DNA of 64,000 nt from Pontederia crassipes (taxonomy: Eukaryota > Streptophyta > Magnoliopsida > Commelinales > Pontederiaceae): contig CM060198.1 in the NCBI GenBank assembly GCA_030549335.1, forward strand, positions 40,898,353-40,962,352, in the 5' to 3' direction. Under the pieces are notes generated by a model. The model ran no database searches. It was not told the origin of the DNA and worked only from the letters and a program-made list of their open reading frames with translations. The position numbers and the translations under genes are program-made. Position 1 is the first letter of the stretch, and each line of letters begins with the position of its first letter. Positions 21,942 to 33,431 of the stretch are shown piece by piece.

Positions 21942-24492
21942 TGATAACTTGTTGAAATTAAGTAAAAGGGTCAATTTTTCATTTTTTTTTGTCTCCCAAC
22001 TCACTAACTGCAAGTGCACAAGTAAGTTGTAGTAGAGTCAAATTATCGTATCCACAAGAATTTGAAGTCTAAGACACCCTAAAATAATCTAGATTAGTTC
22101 TACTCTAATGGCTAAAAATAGATTTTTAAAAGAAAGTGAAAACAAATTTTTAACAAGTGCAAAATGATAACAGGTTTTGGGGTTTTGGAAACTTTTGTAA
22201 AACTGAGATATAAATGCTAAATTGAGTTCTAAAAAGGTTTAACTATCAATGAGGAAGGTTCTTCTAGGATTTGGGGTTCATCTAAATTAATTAAGGATGG
22301 AATGGGTCAAGTTATCATTGAATGTCCAATTTTGATTCAACCTGAAAGTAGCTGCTCCCACAACTCAATTGGCCTTTAACTAAGCAACATATTGTCATAT
22401 AGTTGCTAGCTAGGTTGAATCAATAGAGGATCCTCACTGAAAATCAAGTTATCACTCAGCTCAATTGGAAGTTCATTGCTGATTTTTACAATTCAAAGAA
22501 ATTTTGGAATGATAACTTGTAATTACAATCATAAAAAGATGGAATCATTCCAATCAATCAAACCAGGATGAAATCTACCCAAATATGGTGCTTGTGCTCC
22601 TTGATTCATCTCTGAATTCTAGGGGGATTTAAATTCAACCTCTCGGTTGCAAAATAAAATGAAATCCACACAAACACAATTCAATTGGAAGTGCAAAGCA
22701 TATGACCACAGGAATTCACAATTGCCATTGCTCCTTGGCCCATCTCTGGATCTCAAGGATGACCTAATGACTACCTCTCAGTAGTGGATTAAATTGAGGC
22801 TCGACAATGGAAATCAAAATTCAATTTGAAATCAGAAAATAGAATTCTACAATTCAGAAATCTAAAATATTAATCCATGGAATCAGGTTAATCAATTGCT
22901 TCTTGACCCATCTCTGGACTGCAAGAGATCCCTAAGGTTCATCTCTCAATGATTGAATAAAATTAGGGGATTCAATTGATAAAACAGTTCCAGCAGGAAA
23001 TCAGAAAAAATCAGAATTCAGGCTTTCAATTCAGAAATTAGAGGAACAATCTGATTTGAGTCAAAATGATTGTCCAAACATCTTGATTCTTTTCTAAACA
23101 AGATAGGAATAATAGCAACATCCCAATGACTCAATTAATTAGATTGAGAGTGAAGAACAAGTTCAAACAGCCACAGAAAGCAAAATCAGATTCAGAAATT
23201 CAGGAAATCAGAAAACTGGAAATCAGAAATCAAATTGCAATGAAATGAAATCCAGAAATCTGATACTATCTCTTAATTCATTCCTGAAAGATGATTAGAT
23301 CAAATAAGACTTCTCAGTCATCAATTACAAATGGATCTAATGATAGCATAGCATAAATCAATACAGGATATTTCTGAAATCTGGAAACCAGGATTGAATT
23401 CAGTGCAGGATTATAGTTCTATCCATATCCATCCAAAACTAATCTAAACTACTACCCTATCCTAGAAGAAATGGAGTTTAGCTCCTCATATTTATAGAAC
23501 TTGACATCAAATGGATTGAGAAACAAATACAAATCATTGATTGAAGTGTCCCGGCAGTAGCAGCAGCTCCCTGCAGCAGCAGCAGCTCCACAGCAGCCTC
23601 CTTCCTTGCTCCAAACACTCGATGGCCAGCCCCCCTTCCTCCTAGAGAAATTCCACCATTTATATGACTCCTCTCCACCCCAGGATCAGCATCAGAATGT
23701 TCTTTATCCTTTGATTGCATCCACCTATCCCTGGACTGAATTCACAGCTGCAAATTCCCTTTTGTGCAGGAAAAAGTAGGTGGTCCCCCCCTACTATTTT
23801 CACTTTTTGGCCACCTTTCTTCCTGCTACAAATCCCAAAACAGCAAGCATCAAAGCCCTTGAATGGCGTTTTGACAAATAAAGATCAAGATGATGATAGT
23901 TGCTAGCTCAGATATCAAATGAAATTGGGTGTTGTACAGGAGTGATAACTTATATCGATATTAATGATTTTAGGGGCCCGGAATGATAACTTTTAATAAA
24001 TCTTGGAAAATGTCCAAATATGGATGGTTCAAAGCATTTCAGGCATCAAATGGATTAGAGTGGCAAGTGAGTGAGATCAGAAACCAAATATGAATGAGAT
24101 TTCTAAGGAGTGATAACTTGGGTGCTCAAAAATGATAACTTATATGACTTAAAAATGATAACTTGTGATAACTTGAGTTGTGGTTATCCAAATGTGATGA
24201 AATTTGACCAGCAATGAGTTAAAACAATAACAAGATGATTACTGAAGCCCTTTGTGCAGAATTAATGGTTTTGCATGTCAAAATGATAGAATTGCCCTTT
24301 AACGATAACTTGGCAAAGGAAAAATGATAACTTGTTCAAATGGACTTAAAATTCTGCACAAGTTGAGATGTGACTATCCAAATATGATTTATACATGATA
24401 ATGATGGCAGGAAAACCATTGAAAATCAGTTCACTCAAAATAATAATAACATGACACTTAGGAATGATAACTTGTCCTCAAAATGATAACTT
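21942..24492. repeat. Dispersed TGATAACTT motif
   Basis: The exact 9-mer TGATAACTT or its complement occurs at least twelve times: 21942, 22309 and 22446 (inverted), 22510, 23943, 23984, 24111, 24133, 24157, 24166, 24325, 24464 and 24484. It is densest at 23.9-24.5 kb, with no fixed period. Confidence 0.85.
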
Positions 24493-24745
24493 AGCATAGA
24501 ATTTAAATATTAATGGATTTTGGCATTTCAAAACCTCTATGCACATGGAAATAAGTATGAAATGAAGAATATCAATTAGTTATCACAATGTATGCATTCC
24601 AAATATAATTGGCCCAAATATAGGCAAAAGTGGAACTCGATATGTGTGAAAAGCATCTAAAATGGGTTAGAAACATATAGTGATCAGCTAGTGATCAATC
24701 ACAAATTAGAATATGTCTAGAATACAATCAAGGCTTTTGTGTCTA
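22009..24745 (-). mobile_element. LTR of family F, minus orientation (left end uncertain)
   Basis: The end TGCAAGTGCACAAG at 22009, followed by a segment with TCGTATCCACAAGAAT, is the inverse of the end at about 25960-26000. The segment at 23420-23500 (CTACTACCCTAT.. and GAGCTCCTCAT) is the inverse of 25235-25300. A minus-strand TATA box lies at about 23658. The upper boundary near 24.7 kb is inferred only from the start of the opposite LTR. Confidence 0.5.
23658..23666 (-). promoter_or_regulatory. TATA box of family F LTR (minus)
   Basis: Minus-strand CATATAAAT precedes a purine-rich leader, matching the layout of the plus-oriented copy at 25006. Confidence 0.5.
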
Positions 24746-26000
24746 TGTTAAATAGGAAAACTTGAGTCTTTGGATCAAGAAATCTAAACCTTACTTGAGT
24801 TTGAACAGCTGCTCCCTTTGTAAACAGAAAGAAAAGAATGAAAAAATGAAGAAAAAGTGGAAAAGAAGAAGAGGATCCGTCTTTACAAACTGCCAAAAAG
24901 CATGTAGAAAGAAATCTTTATACAGAGAAAATAAGATCAGAGGACTGGTGGCAATATCAGAAGAACTCGAAGTTTCTGATGAGGATCAAATGTTGAAGAT
25001 AATGTGATATAAAAGGGGGAGATAGAGGAGGAATTAAGTCTCTTCTTCTGGCCATTTGGCTAGAGGTTGGGCTCTTCTTCTGGATTTTGCTGGAGGCTAC
25101 ACCTTGGTGTTGAAGGAAGGAGAAGAAGCAGCAAGAAGGATACTTCAAGCTTATTCTAGTTGATTCTTCTACTTTTATATTTTAAAATATTTTGTATTAC
25201 GTTCCTCATTTGTTTTGCATTGATTTCGACATTTATGAGGAGCTAAATCTTAGCTCTCTTAGTATAGGGTAGTAGTCTAATTTCTATTTTATGGATGGAT
25301 GATAGAACAATACTTTTATCACTTATTAGTACTGTTTCTGAATGTTTTGGAATCTAATTTTATTGATGTGAATCTATTGGAATGGCAACTGAGAAGTTGA
25401 TATTAGTACTATTTCTGAATGTTTTGGAATCGAATTTTATTGATGTGAATCTTTTTGAATGGCAACTAAGAAGTTGATTTTATATTCTTTTCTTGCTTAG
25501 AAATGAATAAAAAACATTTACATTAGTTCCTGATTCCAATCTATCATGTTGAAGTCTGATGTATCCATTTAGCTTTTGTTAATGTGAATCTTATATTGAA
25601 ATGACAGTCGAGAGGTTGATTTTAGATTCTTTTTTTTAGAAATGAATCAAGGGCATTAGCACTAGTTTCTAGATATGATTTAATATATTTCAATGAAAAT
25701 ACGACATTTAATTCTAAGTTTAATGTACTGTGGGAGCAATTTTTCTAGGTTGAACCTGACATGATTATCATTGTTAAGTTGTTATAATCCAATCCATAGC
25801 AGAATATTAGATGAACTCCATTCCTAAGAGAACTTATCATTAAGTGTTTAGCTTGATATTGCCTTTGTGTTTCCATATTTACTTAGTTGTTATTTTAACC
25901 TTTTTGGTCTAGGATTAATTTATATTAGTTAGTGAATTTTAGAATTCAAATCACTATGGATACGACATTCGAATCTACTATTTCGATCTATGCACTTGCA
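24746..26000 (+). mobile_element. LTR of family F, plus orientation
   Basis: It starts TGTTAAATAGGAAAACTTGA and ends at CACTTGCA (26000), about 1.25 kb, with TATA at 25006. The 5' end is also found, inverted, as a 70-bp fragment at 59095-59165 that stops at the same TGTT terminus. The flanks (GTCTA and ATTGA) do not match, so the boundary or the insertion history is unclear. Confidence 0.55.
25006..25014 (+). promoter_or_regulatory. TATA box of family F LTR (plus)
   Basis: ATATAAAAG is followed by a purine-rich leader (GGGGGAGATAGAGGAGG). Confidence 0.55.
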
Positions 26001-26454
26001 ATTGAGTGAAGTGAGAATACATAGTCTACGCTTAAATCTTGTTCAATTTTACATTGTGCATAGTCTATCCTATACCATGTTTACTTTTTATTTTTGCATA
26101 GTCTATGCCTAGACATTATTAGTCTACTTCAAGTTCTGAAAGGTCTGTGCCTAGACTAAAGTCTTTTGCATTTTGTGCTTGGAGTCCAATAAACCAGTTA
26201 AGTAATTACACTCCCATGGAAAACACACATCAAAAGGTTTATAAATGAAGAAGTTTACATTGAGTAACCACGAGGCTTTGAAATTATTTTCGAACCATGT
26301 TTTCAAACTTTTAAAATTTATGGATTTAAGCAAGTCCGAGAGCTTGGTATGAATGATTAAGTAGTTTTCTAACTGAAAACAATTTTCAAAAAGTGAAAGT
26401 TGACACCACATTATTTTTAAAACATATGAAAAATGATATTTTAATAAAGCATAT

Positions 26455-27844
26455 TGTAGGATCGAAAGCACCAAGAGGGGGAGGGGGTGAATTGGTGTAT
26501 AAAAAATATAACCAAAAAATGTAAAAATTGATTTGAGAAAATACGATCGCAAGCAAGTAAAAAGCAAGTAAGAAGGATCAAATATTGACGAGATTCATCC
26601 CAACTCCTTGGCCTACGTCTCCGCTCCAATTTTTTGACTTCGAGACCGTCGGAGACCCACTACCTTTCTCTTTCCTTATAAGGAGAGAATAACCCTTTTT
26701 ACACCACACTGCCTTCTTCTTTGCTCAAGAGGTAGGGCACACCTCTTCTTACAAGGAGCTCTCAAATTCACTAAACAAAAATAGAAGAATTCCATCTAAT
26801 TCTCTCTTCTTACAAAGAATACTCACACTTAGGAACTAGAAGAGGGAAGGGATGATTTATAAAATTAAGCTCTAGAAAATGCTTTGGACTTGAAAGATGC
26901 TATAAAATAATTTCCCTTACTTGGATGAAGATCCTTCAATCATTATAATCTCTTTTATAGGCTTCTTTTCTAAATATGGCCGTTGAAAAAGTTTTGGAAA
27001 AAGTTATACTGTCACTTCTGAAGCGGTCGCCCATTTTGATTTCAAGCGTCCATTTTGAACAAAAACTAGTCATTGCATCTTTTGTTGTATGCTCAATGGT
27101 CATCCATTCTATGAACAAGAAAATTCATTGTCATTTGTGTTTTCTGTGCAGTAGTCCGTTGGTAGTAGTCCATAGAGAAATAATCATTGTTGTTTGTCTT
27201 TGCTGCCCAGAACTGTCGTCCGAAATTGTTTTGATCATCTGTTTTAAAAATGTCGATTTCTCGAACTACTATAGTCGTTGCATCAGTTTTTCGGTCGTAC
27301 GTCTCATATGTTGTCTTTTGAACTTGACGCCTAGAACAGTTGATCGAAACTCTTTCGATCATCTAATTTAAAAATACCGATTTCTTGGACATTAGCAGCT
27401 GTTGTAAAAGTTTTCGGTTGTCTGTCTGATATGCTATCTTTTGAACTTGATGCCCAAAACGATTGACCGAAACTCTTTCGGTCGTTCAATTTAAAAATAC
27501 CAATTTCCCGGACATTAGCGGTCATTGTAGAGGCTTTTCGGTTGTCCGTCTGATATGTTGACTTTTGAACTCAAAATGGTCATCCGAAACACTTTTTGTC
27601 GTCCATTTTAAAAATTCTGAATTCTCGGACATCTGCGATCGTTCAACATTTATTTTAGTCTTCCATTATATCTCTGGCGGATGCGCGAAAATTTTTCGGT
27701 TGTCCGTCTTAAATGTAGAAATCTTAGGACAATTTTATCTTTTGAAAAATATTTAACATGGTTAAACTAACACTTCAAGCATCATTAGTCATCTTTCTTG
27801 TTTGCTATCATCAAAATACTTCGAATATGGTTTTTGGACTAACA
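26455..27844 (-). mobile_element. Solo copia LTR B1 inserted in the RT relic
   Basis: The exact 5-bp duplication CATAT flanks it (26450-26454 and 27845-27849). Removing 26455-27844 and one CATAT restores reading from HMKNDILIK into HIYVDDIV. The plus-strand ends are TGTAGGATCG and GGACTAACA. On its own (minus) strand it starts TGTTAGTCC and ends TTTCGATCCTACA, preceded by a run of CACCCCCTCCCCCTC, the usual end of SIRE-type LTRs. It carries a 121-bp tandem repeat at its U3 end. Confidence 0.9.
27200..27690. repeat. About 121-bp tandem repeat in LTR B1, with hairpins
   Basis: Units begin near 27200, at 27320, 27441 and 27567. A perfect hairpin GATCGAAA-CTC-TTTCGATC lies at 27342-27360. The next unit has GACCGAAA-CTC-TTTCGGTC at about 27463-27481, so one base pair changed on both arms. 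The outer two units hold only decayed forms. Confidence 0.85.
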
Positions 27845-28825
27845 CATATCTATGTTGATGACATAGTTTATAGTTTCTAGTGCGACTAATGAAAGCTTAT
27901 ACAAAGAGTTTTAATCTCTTATACAGAAATGAGCCTTGTAGGGGAGGTTACATTCTTGTAGGTGAGCAAACCAAGGATGACAATTTCTTAAATCAAGATA
28001 AATGTATCAAAGAATTGCTCAAGCAGTTTGGAATGAATGATTGTAAATCGAACTCAAGCCCAATGAGCACATCAACCAAGCTTGATAAGGATGAAAACGG
28101 GAAATCAATTGATCAAAAAAATATAGAGGTATGATAGGCAGTTTACTTTATTTAACAGCATCAAGACCAGATATTATGTTCAATGTGTGCTTCGATGCTA
28201 GGTTTCAATACGTACACACAGAATCTCACTTAGTTGCTGTTAAAAGAATCATGTGATACTTGAAAATACTTGTGAACTAGGCATTTGTTATGATAAGAAT
28301 TCTGCTTTCGACTTGCATGCTTACATCGATGCGGACTTCGCTGCGTGCAAAGTTGATAGGAAAAGCACTAGTGAGATGTGTTATTTCCTTAGTAGTTCCC
28401 TTCTAGTAAGAAATAAAACTCCATCGCACTCTTTAGTGCTGAGGCAGAATACATTGCCACTGGCAGTTGTTGTGTACAAATCTTGTGGGTCAAACAATAA
28501 TTACTCGATTATGGAATTGCATGTTTAAGTGTACCCATGAAGCGTGAGAATACTAGTGCCATAGATACGACTAAAATTCCAACAAATCACTCCATGACTA
28601 AACATGTTGATTTAAGATATCATTTCATTAGAGATCATGTGAATCAAAAGAATATTACAATTGAATATGTGCCCACCGACATACAATTAGCTAATATTTT
28701 TACAAAACCCTTACATAAAGAATGATTTTGTATGCTTAGAATGGAATTGGGAATGATTGGATTTTAATTGCATATCAATTCTAAGTAAAAGTGATTTTGT
28801 TATGCAAACTTATTTTTTAATTGAA

Positions 28826-28890
28826 TTGAATATCAAAATGCCGATCCCACCTAGTGGGATAAGGCTTTGTTGTTGTTGAATATCAAAATG
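28826..28890 (+). mobile_element. 35-bp 5'-truncated SINE/LINE tail with a 15-bp target duplication
   Basis: TTGAATATCAAAATG occurs at 28826-28840 and again at 28876-28890. Between them lies only CCGATCCCACCTAGTGGGAT, then AAGGCTTTGTTGTTG. This is the 3' tail shared by plant SINEs of the Au type and some LINEs: a 7-bp hairpin ATCCCAC-CTA-GTGGGAT and a GTT-repeat end. Nothing else of the element was copied. Confidence 0.85.
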
Positions 28891-28899
28891 TGTTGTGCA

Positions 28900-30110
28900 A
28901 TACTTACACTTATAAGATCTTCACCTCAAAATATAAACTTTAATTGTTAAAATTGAAAAAAATGTTGAAGATTGAGCATCAGTCTACAACTGGTTAACCG
29001 ATCTGGATCATCAATCGATTGAATCGATATGAAATCAGTCTACACTTATAAGGAAAATGCATTCTTGATATGAAATCGGTCTATCGATCCCAACAACTGG
29101 TTGACTATTCTATGTGAAAATTAAATGCACAAAGTTAAAACCCTAGATCGATTGAGATGTCCCTTCATTCCAAACCTCAACCGCCATGTTAATCCTCTTC
29201 AACTTGCGCCGCCCAGACGTTGTTGTTTGCCTTCCTACTGTCCATCGACCGTCGATCGCTTTGTTCATCACCTACCATGGTCATCGAGCCCCGGTTGGTC
29301 AACACTCCTACTTTTGTTCGTTCCAAGATGTTGATCGTTTGTCTCCCTAGCGTCACTCATCGCCTGTCGTGCTCACGCACTGGGTTGCCACTATTGTCGC
29401 CTTGCCTTGACCTAGTCATCGTCATCCCGTCGTGATCTAGCCGCCGCCCACTTTTTGTCATCCACTACCAAATCATCATGACCTAGACACCGATGATTCA
29501 CCCACTTCGGTTGAATGCATCCGGTGACATCTTGTCCCCACCTGTGCTTTCTATTGATTCTTTGAATTTATTTATTTCTTAGCATCACCATCATTAGTCG
29601 GTGACCTCTTGTAGCAATCTGGCCGTTGTTTGTCTGCCATTGCCTACTATCGTCACCACAGTAGCATTCAACTCACAGTAGGTGGTTGATGACATTTGTG
29701 GTTCATCTTCTATTTTTTGAGGGAGACCCTTACTATGTTTGTTCTTTGAGCACAGAATCTTTATGATCCATGATAAAATAGTTCAAATCCTTCCCTGAGC
29801 TCCAATCCCAGCCCCATTGTTGAATCCCCATTCTTGGTGTAGTGTTAACACCCTACTTGTGCACATCTTCCATGCTAGATGTCGAATAATGAGGAAGAGG
29901 CCCGCATCACTTGCGGCCAAAAAGTAGTTGTCCATTGCGGCCAAAAAATAATGAGGAAGAGGCCCGCATCACCTTAATCATCCTCTTCGTACTCATACCA
30001 TTGATGCCGAGAGTGAGCTTGAACCTGAATCTGAACCCAAGGACGATCATGTGGACGTGCTCATTGTCCACCCACTACTCGTCAGCCTGCCTCACCCTCT
30101 TTGCCTTACA
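28900..30110. other. Region 3' of the copia pol relic
   Basis: No intact gene is present. Pyrimidine-rich frames at 29125-29435 have no recognisable domain. A block with AATAATGAGGAAGAGGCCCG is duplicated at about 29885-29912 and 29946-29973. The end grades into the ORF relic below. Confidence 0.4.
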
Positions 30111-30119
30111 ATGATTTTG

Positions 30120-31170
30120 ATCATCACCTCTTTATTAGTTGGGAAGAATCCACCACTTTCGATGTCCTCTATGACTCTCATGATGTTCGTCGTGCTCTTA
30201 CTATAGATTGGGACTCCTTGAACATACCCGATGTTTAGGAGTTATTTTTCGCTATTGGATGGCTACCTCTATTATGAATCTTGGAACCAGCATACTCTCA
30301 TCTTTTTTGCTTCTTCTATGTGAACATGACCATCACTAATGAAGTCATCTTTACTTAGGTCCTTGGGGTGCCTATTCGATTTGATCGGGAGAACACTTAT
30401 CACATCTTTGGCCTTCCTTCTCCATTATCGAGTTGTTATCAGTTTGTCACCCACGTTGGCCTCATGATTATCTTGCTATCAAGGAAGGCATTCATCTTGT
30501 TTTTGGTGGCCAGATTGAGTTGACACGACACACAAGTATCTTTGTCCCCCAATGAAAATGGCCCACGACATATTGAGTCATATGATCACTCCTAAATTTG
30601 GACACTTCATAGAGATCACCCACTTTGGCTATTCTTTCTTCATTGCCTCTCTATGTTTAAGATGCCTCCTTTCTTCATTTTGCCATTACCTTTTTCACCA
30701 CATGGAGAACACACGTCATAAGATTACCTTTGGTGCTCTAGAAAATCATCCTCTGTACTTTGGATCTTAGATCACACAAATTCTAGCTCATTTTGGTGTT
30801 GTCATTCCTATTGATGAGGAGTACATCAAACCTCGCACGTGGGACATCATCAATTCCAAGATCCTGAATCTGAAGCATCTTTAGTGTGTCAGCGACGCTT
30901 GGGGTCCCGAGGGTGATGAGGTCGACGAGCTTGGATCCCTAAGAACTATAGATATTAAAGATGTACTGCATGCAAGACCGAGTCAGAGCACTCACTCGCC
31001 TCCACTACATGCACCTGCTGCATCTCAGGGACCTCCACAGGATGCTTCACATGGTTCCCCGTCGACATCTCATAGAGCCTAGGACTTGGCCGATCTTGCT
31101 CATCAGGTGACTCATCTTGATCGTCATGTCAGGAGGGTGGAGCGTCGTACACGCTATATCTCTTGATCAC
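30120..31170 (+). pseudogene. Putative plant-transposon ORF (Transposase_32-like) relic
   Basis: One frame at 30175-30420 reads DSHDVRRALTIDWDSLNIPD, ELFFAIGWLPLL, FCFFYVNMTITNEVIFT and LGVPIRFDRENTYHIFGLPS. A second frame at 30552-30850 reads HDILSHMITPKFGHFIEITH and ITQILAHFGVVIPIDEEYIK. The pattern is a FYxNM-like core, a GVPIxFD segment, an L-x-HM segment and a late HFGV. It resembles the plant transposon-protein domain found in some LTR elements. A coiled-coil-like tail (HQVTHLDRHVRRVERRTRYIS) ends it near 31165. There are several stops. It lies where SIRE-type elements carry an extra ORF downstream of pol. The family assignment is from memory of motifs and is tentative. Confidence 0.5.
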
Positions 31171-31511
31171 TTTAGACTTTCTATGTCGCTCCGACGAGTC
31201 ATAGATTTTAGCTTTGTGTCCTTTATCTTTTAGTTCTATCCCTCTATGATGTCAAAATGGGGAGAAGGTTGGATGCTTTATGGTGTACTTTGGATTTCAC
31301 CATGTCACATTTATGTACTTTTGATTTCACTATCGTGACTATGTCACACTTATGTAATTTGGACCTGGATGTATATACTTTATGATGATATTTAGTTTAC
31401 CCTATGTTCAGATGATATTATTTTGGATGTTTAAACATGTGGCATATTATGTCATGATATTTGGCTCCTTCATATTCTCACTTAGATCTTATGACTTAAC
31501 ATATTATAAAA

Positions 31512-31526
31512 GCCACAAATTTAGGG
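31512..31526 (+). promoter_or_regulatory. Candidate polypurine tract of the copia relic
   Basis: AGGGGGAGG sits between two AAATTT blocks. A true plus-strand LTR start does not follow; a minus-oriented LTR fragment does. A second purine run (ATGGGGAGAAGG) lies at about 31257. Confidence 0.35.
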
Positions 31527-31529
31527 GGA

Positions 31530-32240
31530 GGAAATTTAAGAAATGCATAGGCAATCTTTGGAGTGCTTTCTCTTGCTTGGATGATCTTACTTCAAGCTTT
31601 AGTACTCCTTTTATAGGTTTCTTCAAGTGTTGATTATGTCCAAAAAATCTTGCATAATCTTCTCCTAAAAAAATAGTCGTTACTGTTCACTTCAGCCTCT
31701 GACCGGTTGAATACATTTATGGACCGATCGATCGGTCAGTAAGATCGTTGCACATTTCTGATTGACCGGTCCTTCGACCGGTTCCTCGACCATCATGGTC
31801 GCGATATTTTTTAAATTCATCTTTGAGTTGATTAGTCGACCGGTGCCACGTCTAAACCATCGACTGTCATAATCACGACATTCTTTGAATTATTCTCTTC
31901 TACTGGGCGGTCGACCGGTGAGACGGTCGGACCAACGACCATTATCTTCTCTTCGTAAACTAGATTTGACTTCTGCATTTGATCGGTCGCCGGAGTGATG
32001 ATCGGACCAACAATCGGCATACATTCGGTAATTTTCCTTTGATGTCAATCGGCCGATCCATATAATCGGCCAACCGGTTGGTCGACCAGACAGTATAATT
32101 TTTTTTTAACATTTATCTATATGATTTCTTCTACATATATACCCCTTTTAATCTTACACCTGCACATTCATTACTCAAGCGTAGATTAGTAACTTTTATG
32201 TCCAATTTAACTTATTATCATCAAAACATATGATTCAACA
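31530..32240 (-). mobile_element. Copia LTR fragment B3
   Basis: On the minus strand it starts TGTTGAATCATATGTTTTGA at 32240, like the solo LTR at 55966-56934. A minus-strand CTATAAAAGG TATA box lies near 31612. It is cut off at about 31530, soon after the transcription start region. It carries palindromes of the GGTCGACC kind, including the perfect 16-mer GACCGATCGATCGGTC at 31722-31737. Confidence 0.75.
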
Positions 32241-33431
32241 CTAATAATGCACATGGTTCAATCATCATGTCAATTATGTGCATGAATATCAAAATCCATA
32301 TGGAAAAGTATGAATGAATTTTACTTTTAATTTATAATCATAAATAATGTATGACAAAATAACGTATAACATTCATGCAAATAACAAATATGCATAATAA
32401 CATAAGTATGCATAAATCGTATCACATACAAATTCAAAAAATTTATCGAAATAATTTTCTAATTTACATGATTTTTAAAAAAAATAATTTCAATGTCAAT
32501 TCATCACATAATTATTAAAAACTAAAAAAAGCATAAGCAATCAGGAAATGCTCATATTTTGTATTAATTTCTTAATTTAAGTATATTTCACTTATACTCA
32601 AATAAATGTGACATGATAATTTATATGAATATTAAAAACATAAAGTTCACATAATAACATGGTATAGTATGAAAAAAAAACACATATGCAAATATGTTAA
32701 ATATGCACATTTAAATATTTTGAAACTTGAAGAAAATTATTCATAATTTTCTAACTTAATAATGTGAATGAATTAGAAATAATCTAATTTTCATGAAATA
32801 ATAATACATATAAAATGCATCATAACATAAAATGCATAAATTTATGCCAGGAATAAAACATACATAACTCAGAAAAAAATTAGATTTTTCGGAATTTAGA
32901 AAAAAATATTTTTCTCAATTTTCTATATTTTCTCAAGTTTTCTAAATCTGATTTTCCAAAAAAAAAACAACTACTAATGTCGGCCCAAACTGTGCAGTAG
33001 GCCATTGGCCCACGTGCATTGCACCAAGCAACGTCATGTAGTGGGCTATGGCTTGCGCCTGCGTCGCATATGCAAAGACGCACATCGAGCCTATTGTGCC
33101 AAGTCACACGAGCAGTGGGCCTCTAGCCCGCACGTCTCGCGCTTGATATGAAATGGGAAGTTTCCATAAATGCAATCGATGAAAATAAGGATGCTCGGGT
33201 TTCGATGATCAAGATAGTGTTGTAGATCTTTGAGATAAAGAAACTGAATACAATCAAGTATCCTTGGCTACAATTGAAAAACATTTACAAAGCAACTTTA
33301 GGCTACAATTGAGATCAAGAGCAAAGCAACTTTAGGCTACTATTGAAAATCATTTACAAAGTGGGCATGCAACTACCAATCAGATCCAACTTCTCAATGT
33401 GTTGCAAATTGGACCGCATGAAGAGTCAGCG
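32241..33431. other. AT-rich and unassigned DNA left of element D
   Basis: 32241-32880 is AT-rich with no frame of interest. 32960-33150 is GC-richer without recognisable coding. At 33260-33370 the words GCAACTTTAGGCTACAATTG and CATTTACAAAG recur two or three times. 33240-33431 is continuous with 44083 onward once element D is removed. Confidence 0.45.

Larger units (their letters stand above)
26150..28728 (+). pseudogene. Ty1/copia (SIRE/Maximus-like) RT and RNase H relic, split by a solo LTR
   Basis: Left of the inserted LTR, 26238-26454 reads EEVYIE, GFEIIF.. GFKQVREL and then HMKNDILIK. Right of it the frame resumes with HIYVDDIV at 27846-27869, the copia RT catalytic motif. Then come KCIKELLKQFGMNDCKS and SSPMSTSTKLDKDENGKS (28000-28110), RPDIMFNVC (28165), the RNase H motifs DADFAACKVDRKSTSEMC (28330-28385) and AEAEYIA (28438), and the closing KHVDLRYHFIRDHV and PTDIQLANIFTKPLHKE, with a stop at 28723. 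Numerous stops and frameshifts break the frame. gag, protease and integrase are absent upstream. The lineage call rests on the RT/RNase H wording and the associated LTR type. Confidence 0.88.

Noticed and set aside
31540..32240. 3' LTR of the plus-strand copia relic
   Set aside because: Its TATA box and LTR start read on the minus strand, so it is a separate, oppositely oriented LTR fragment.
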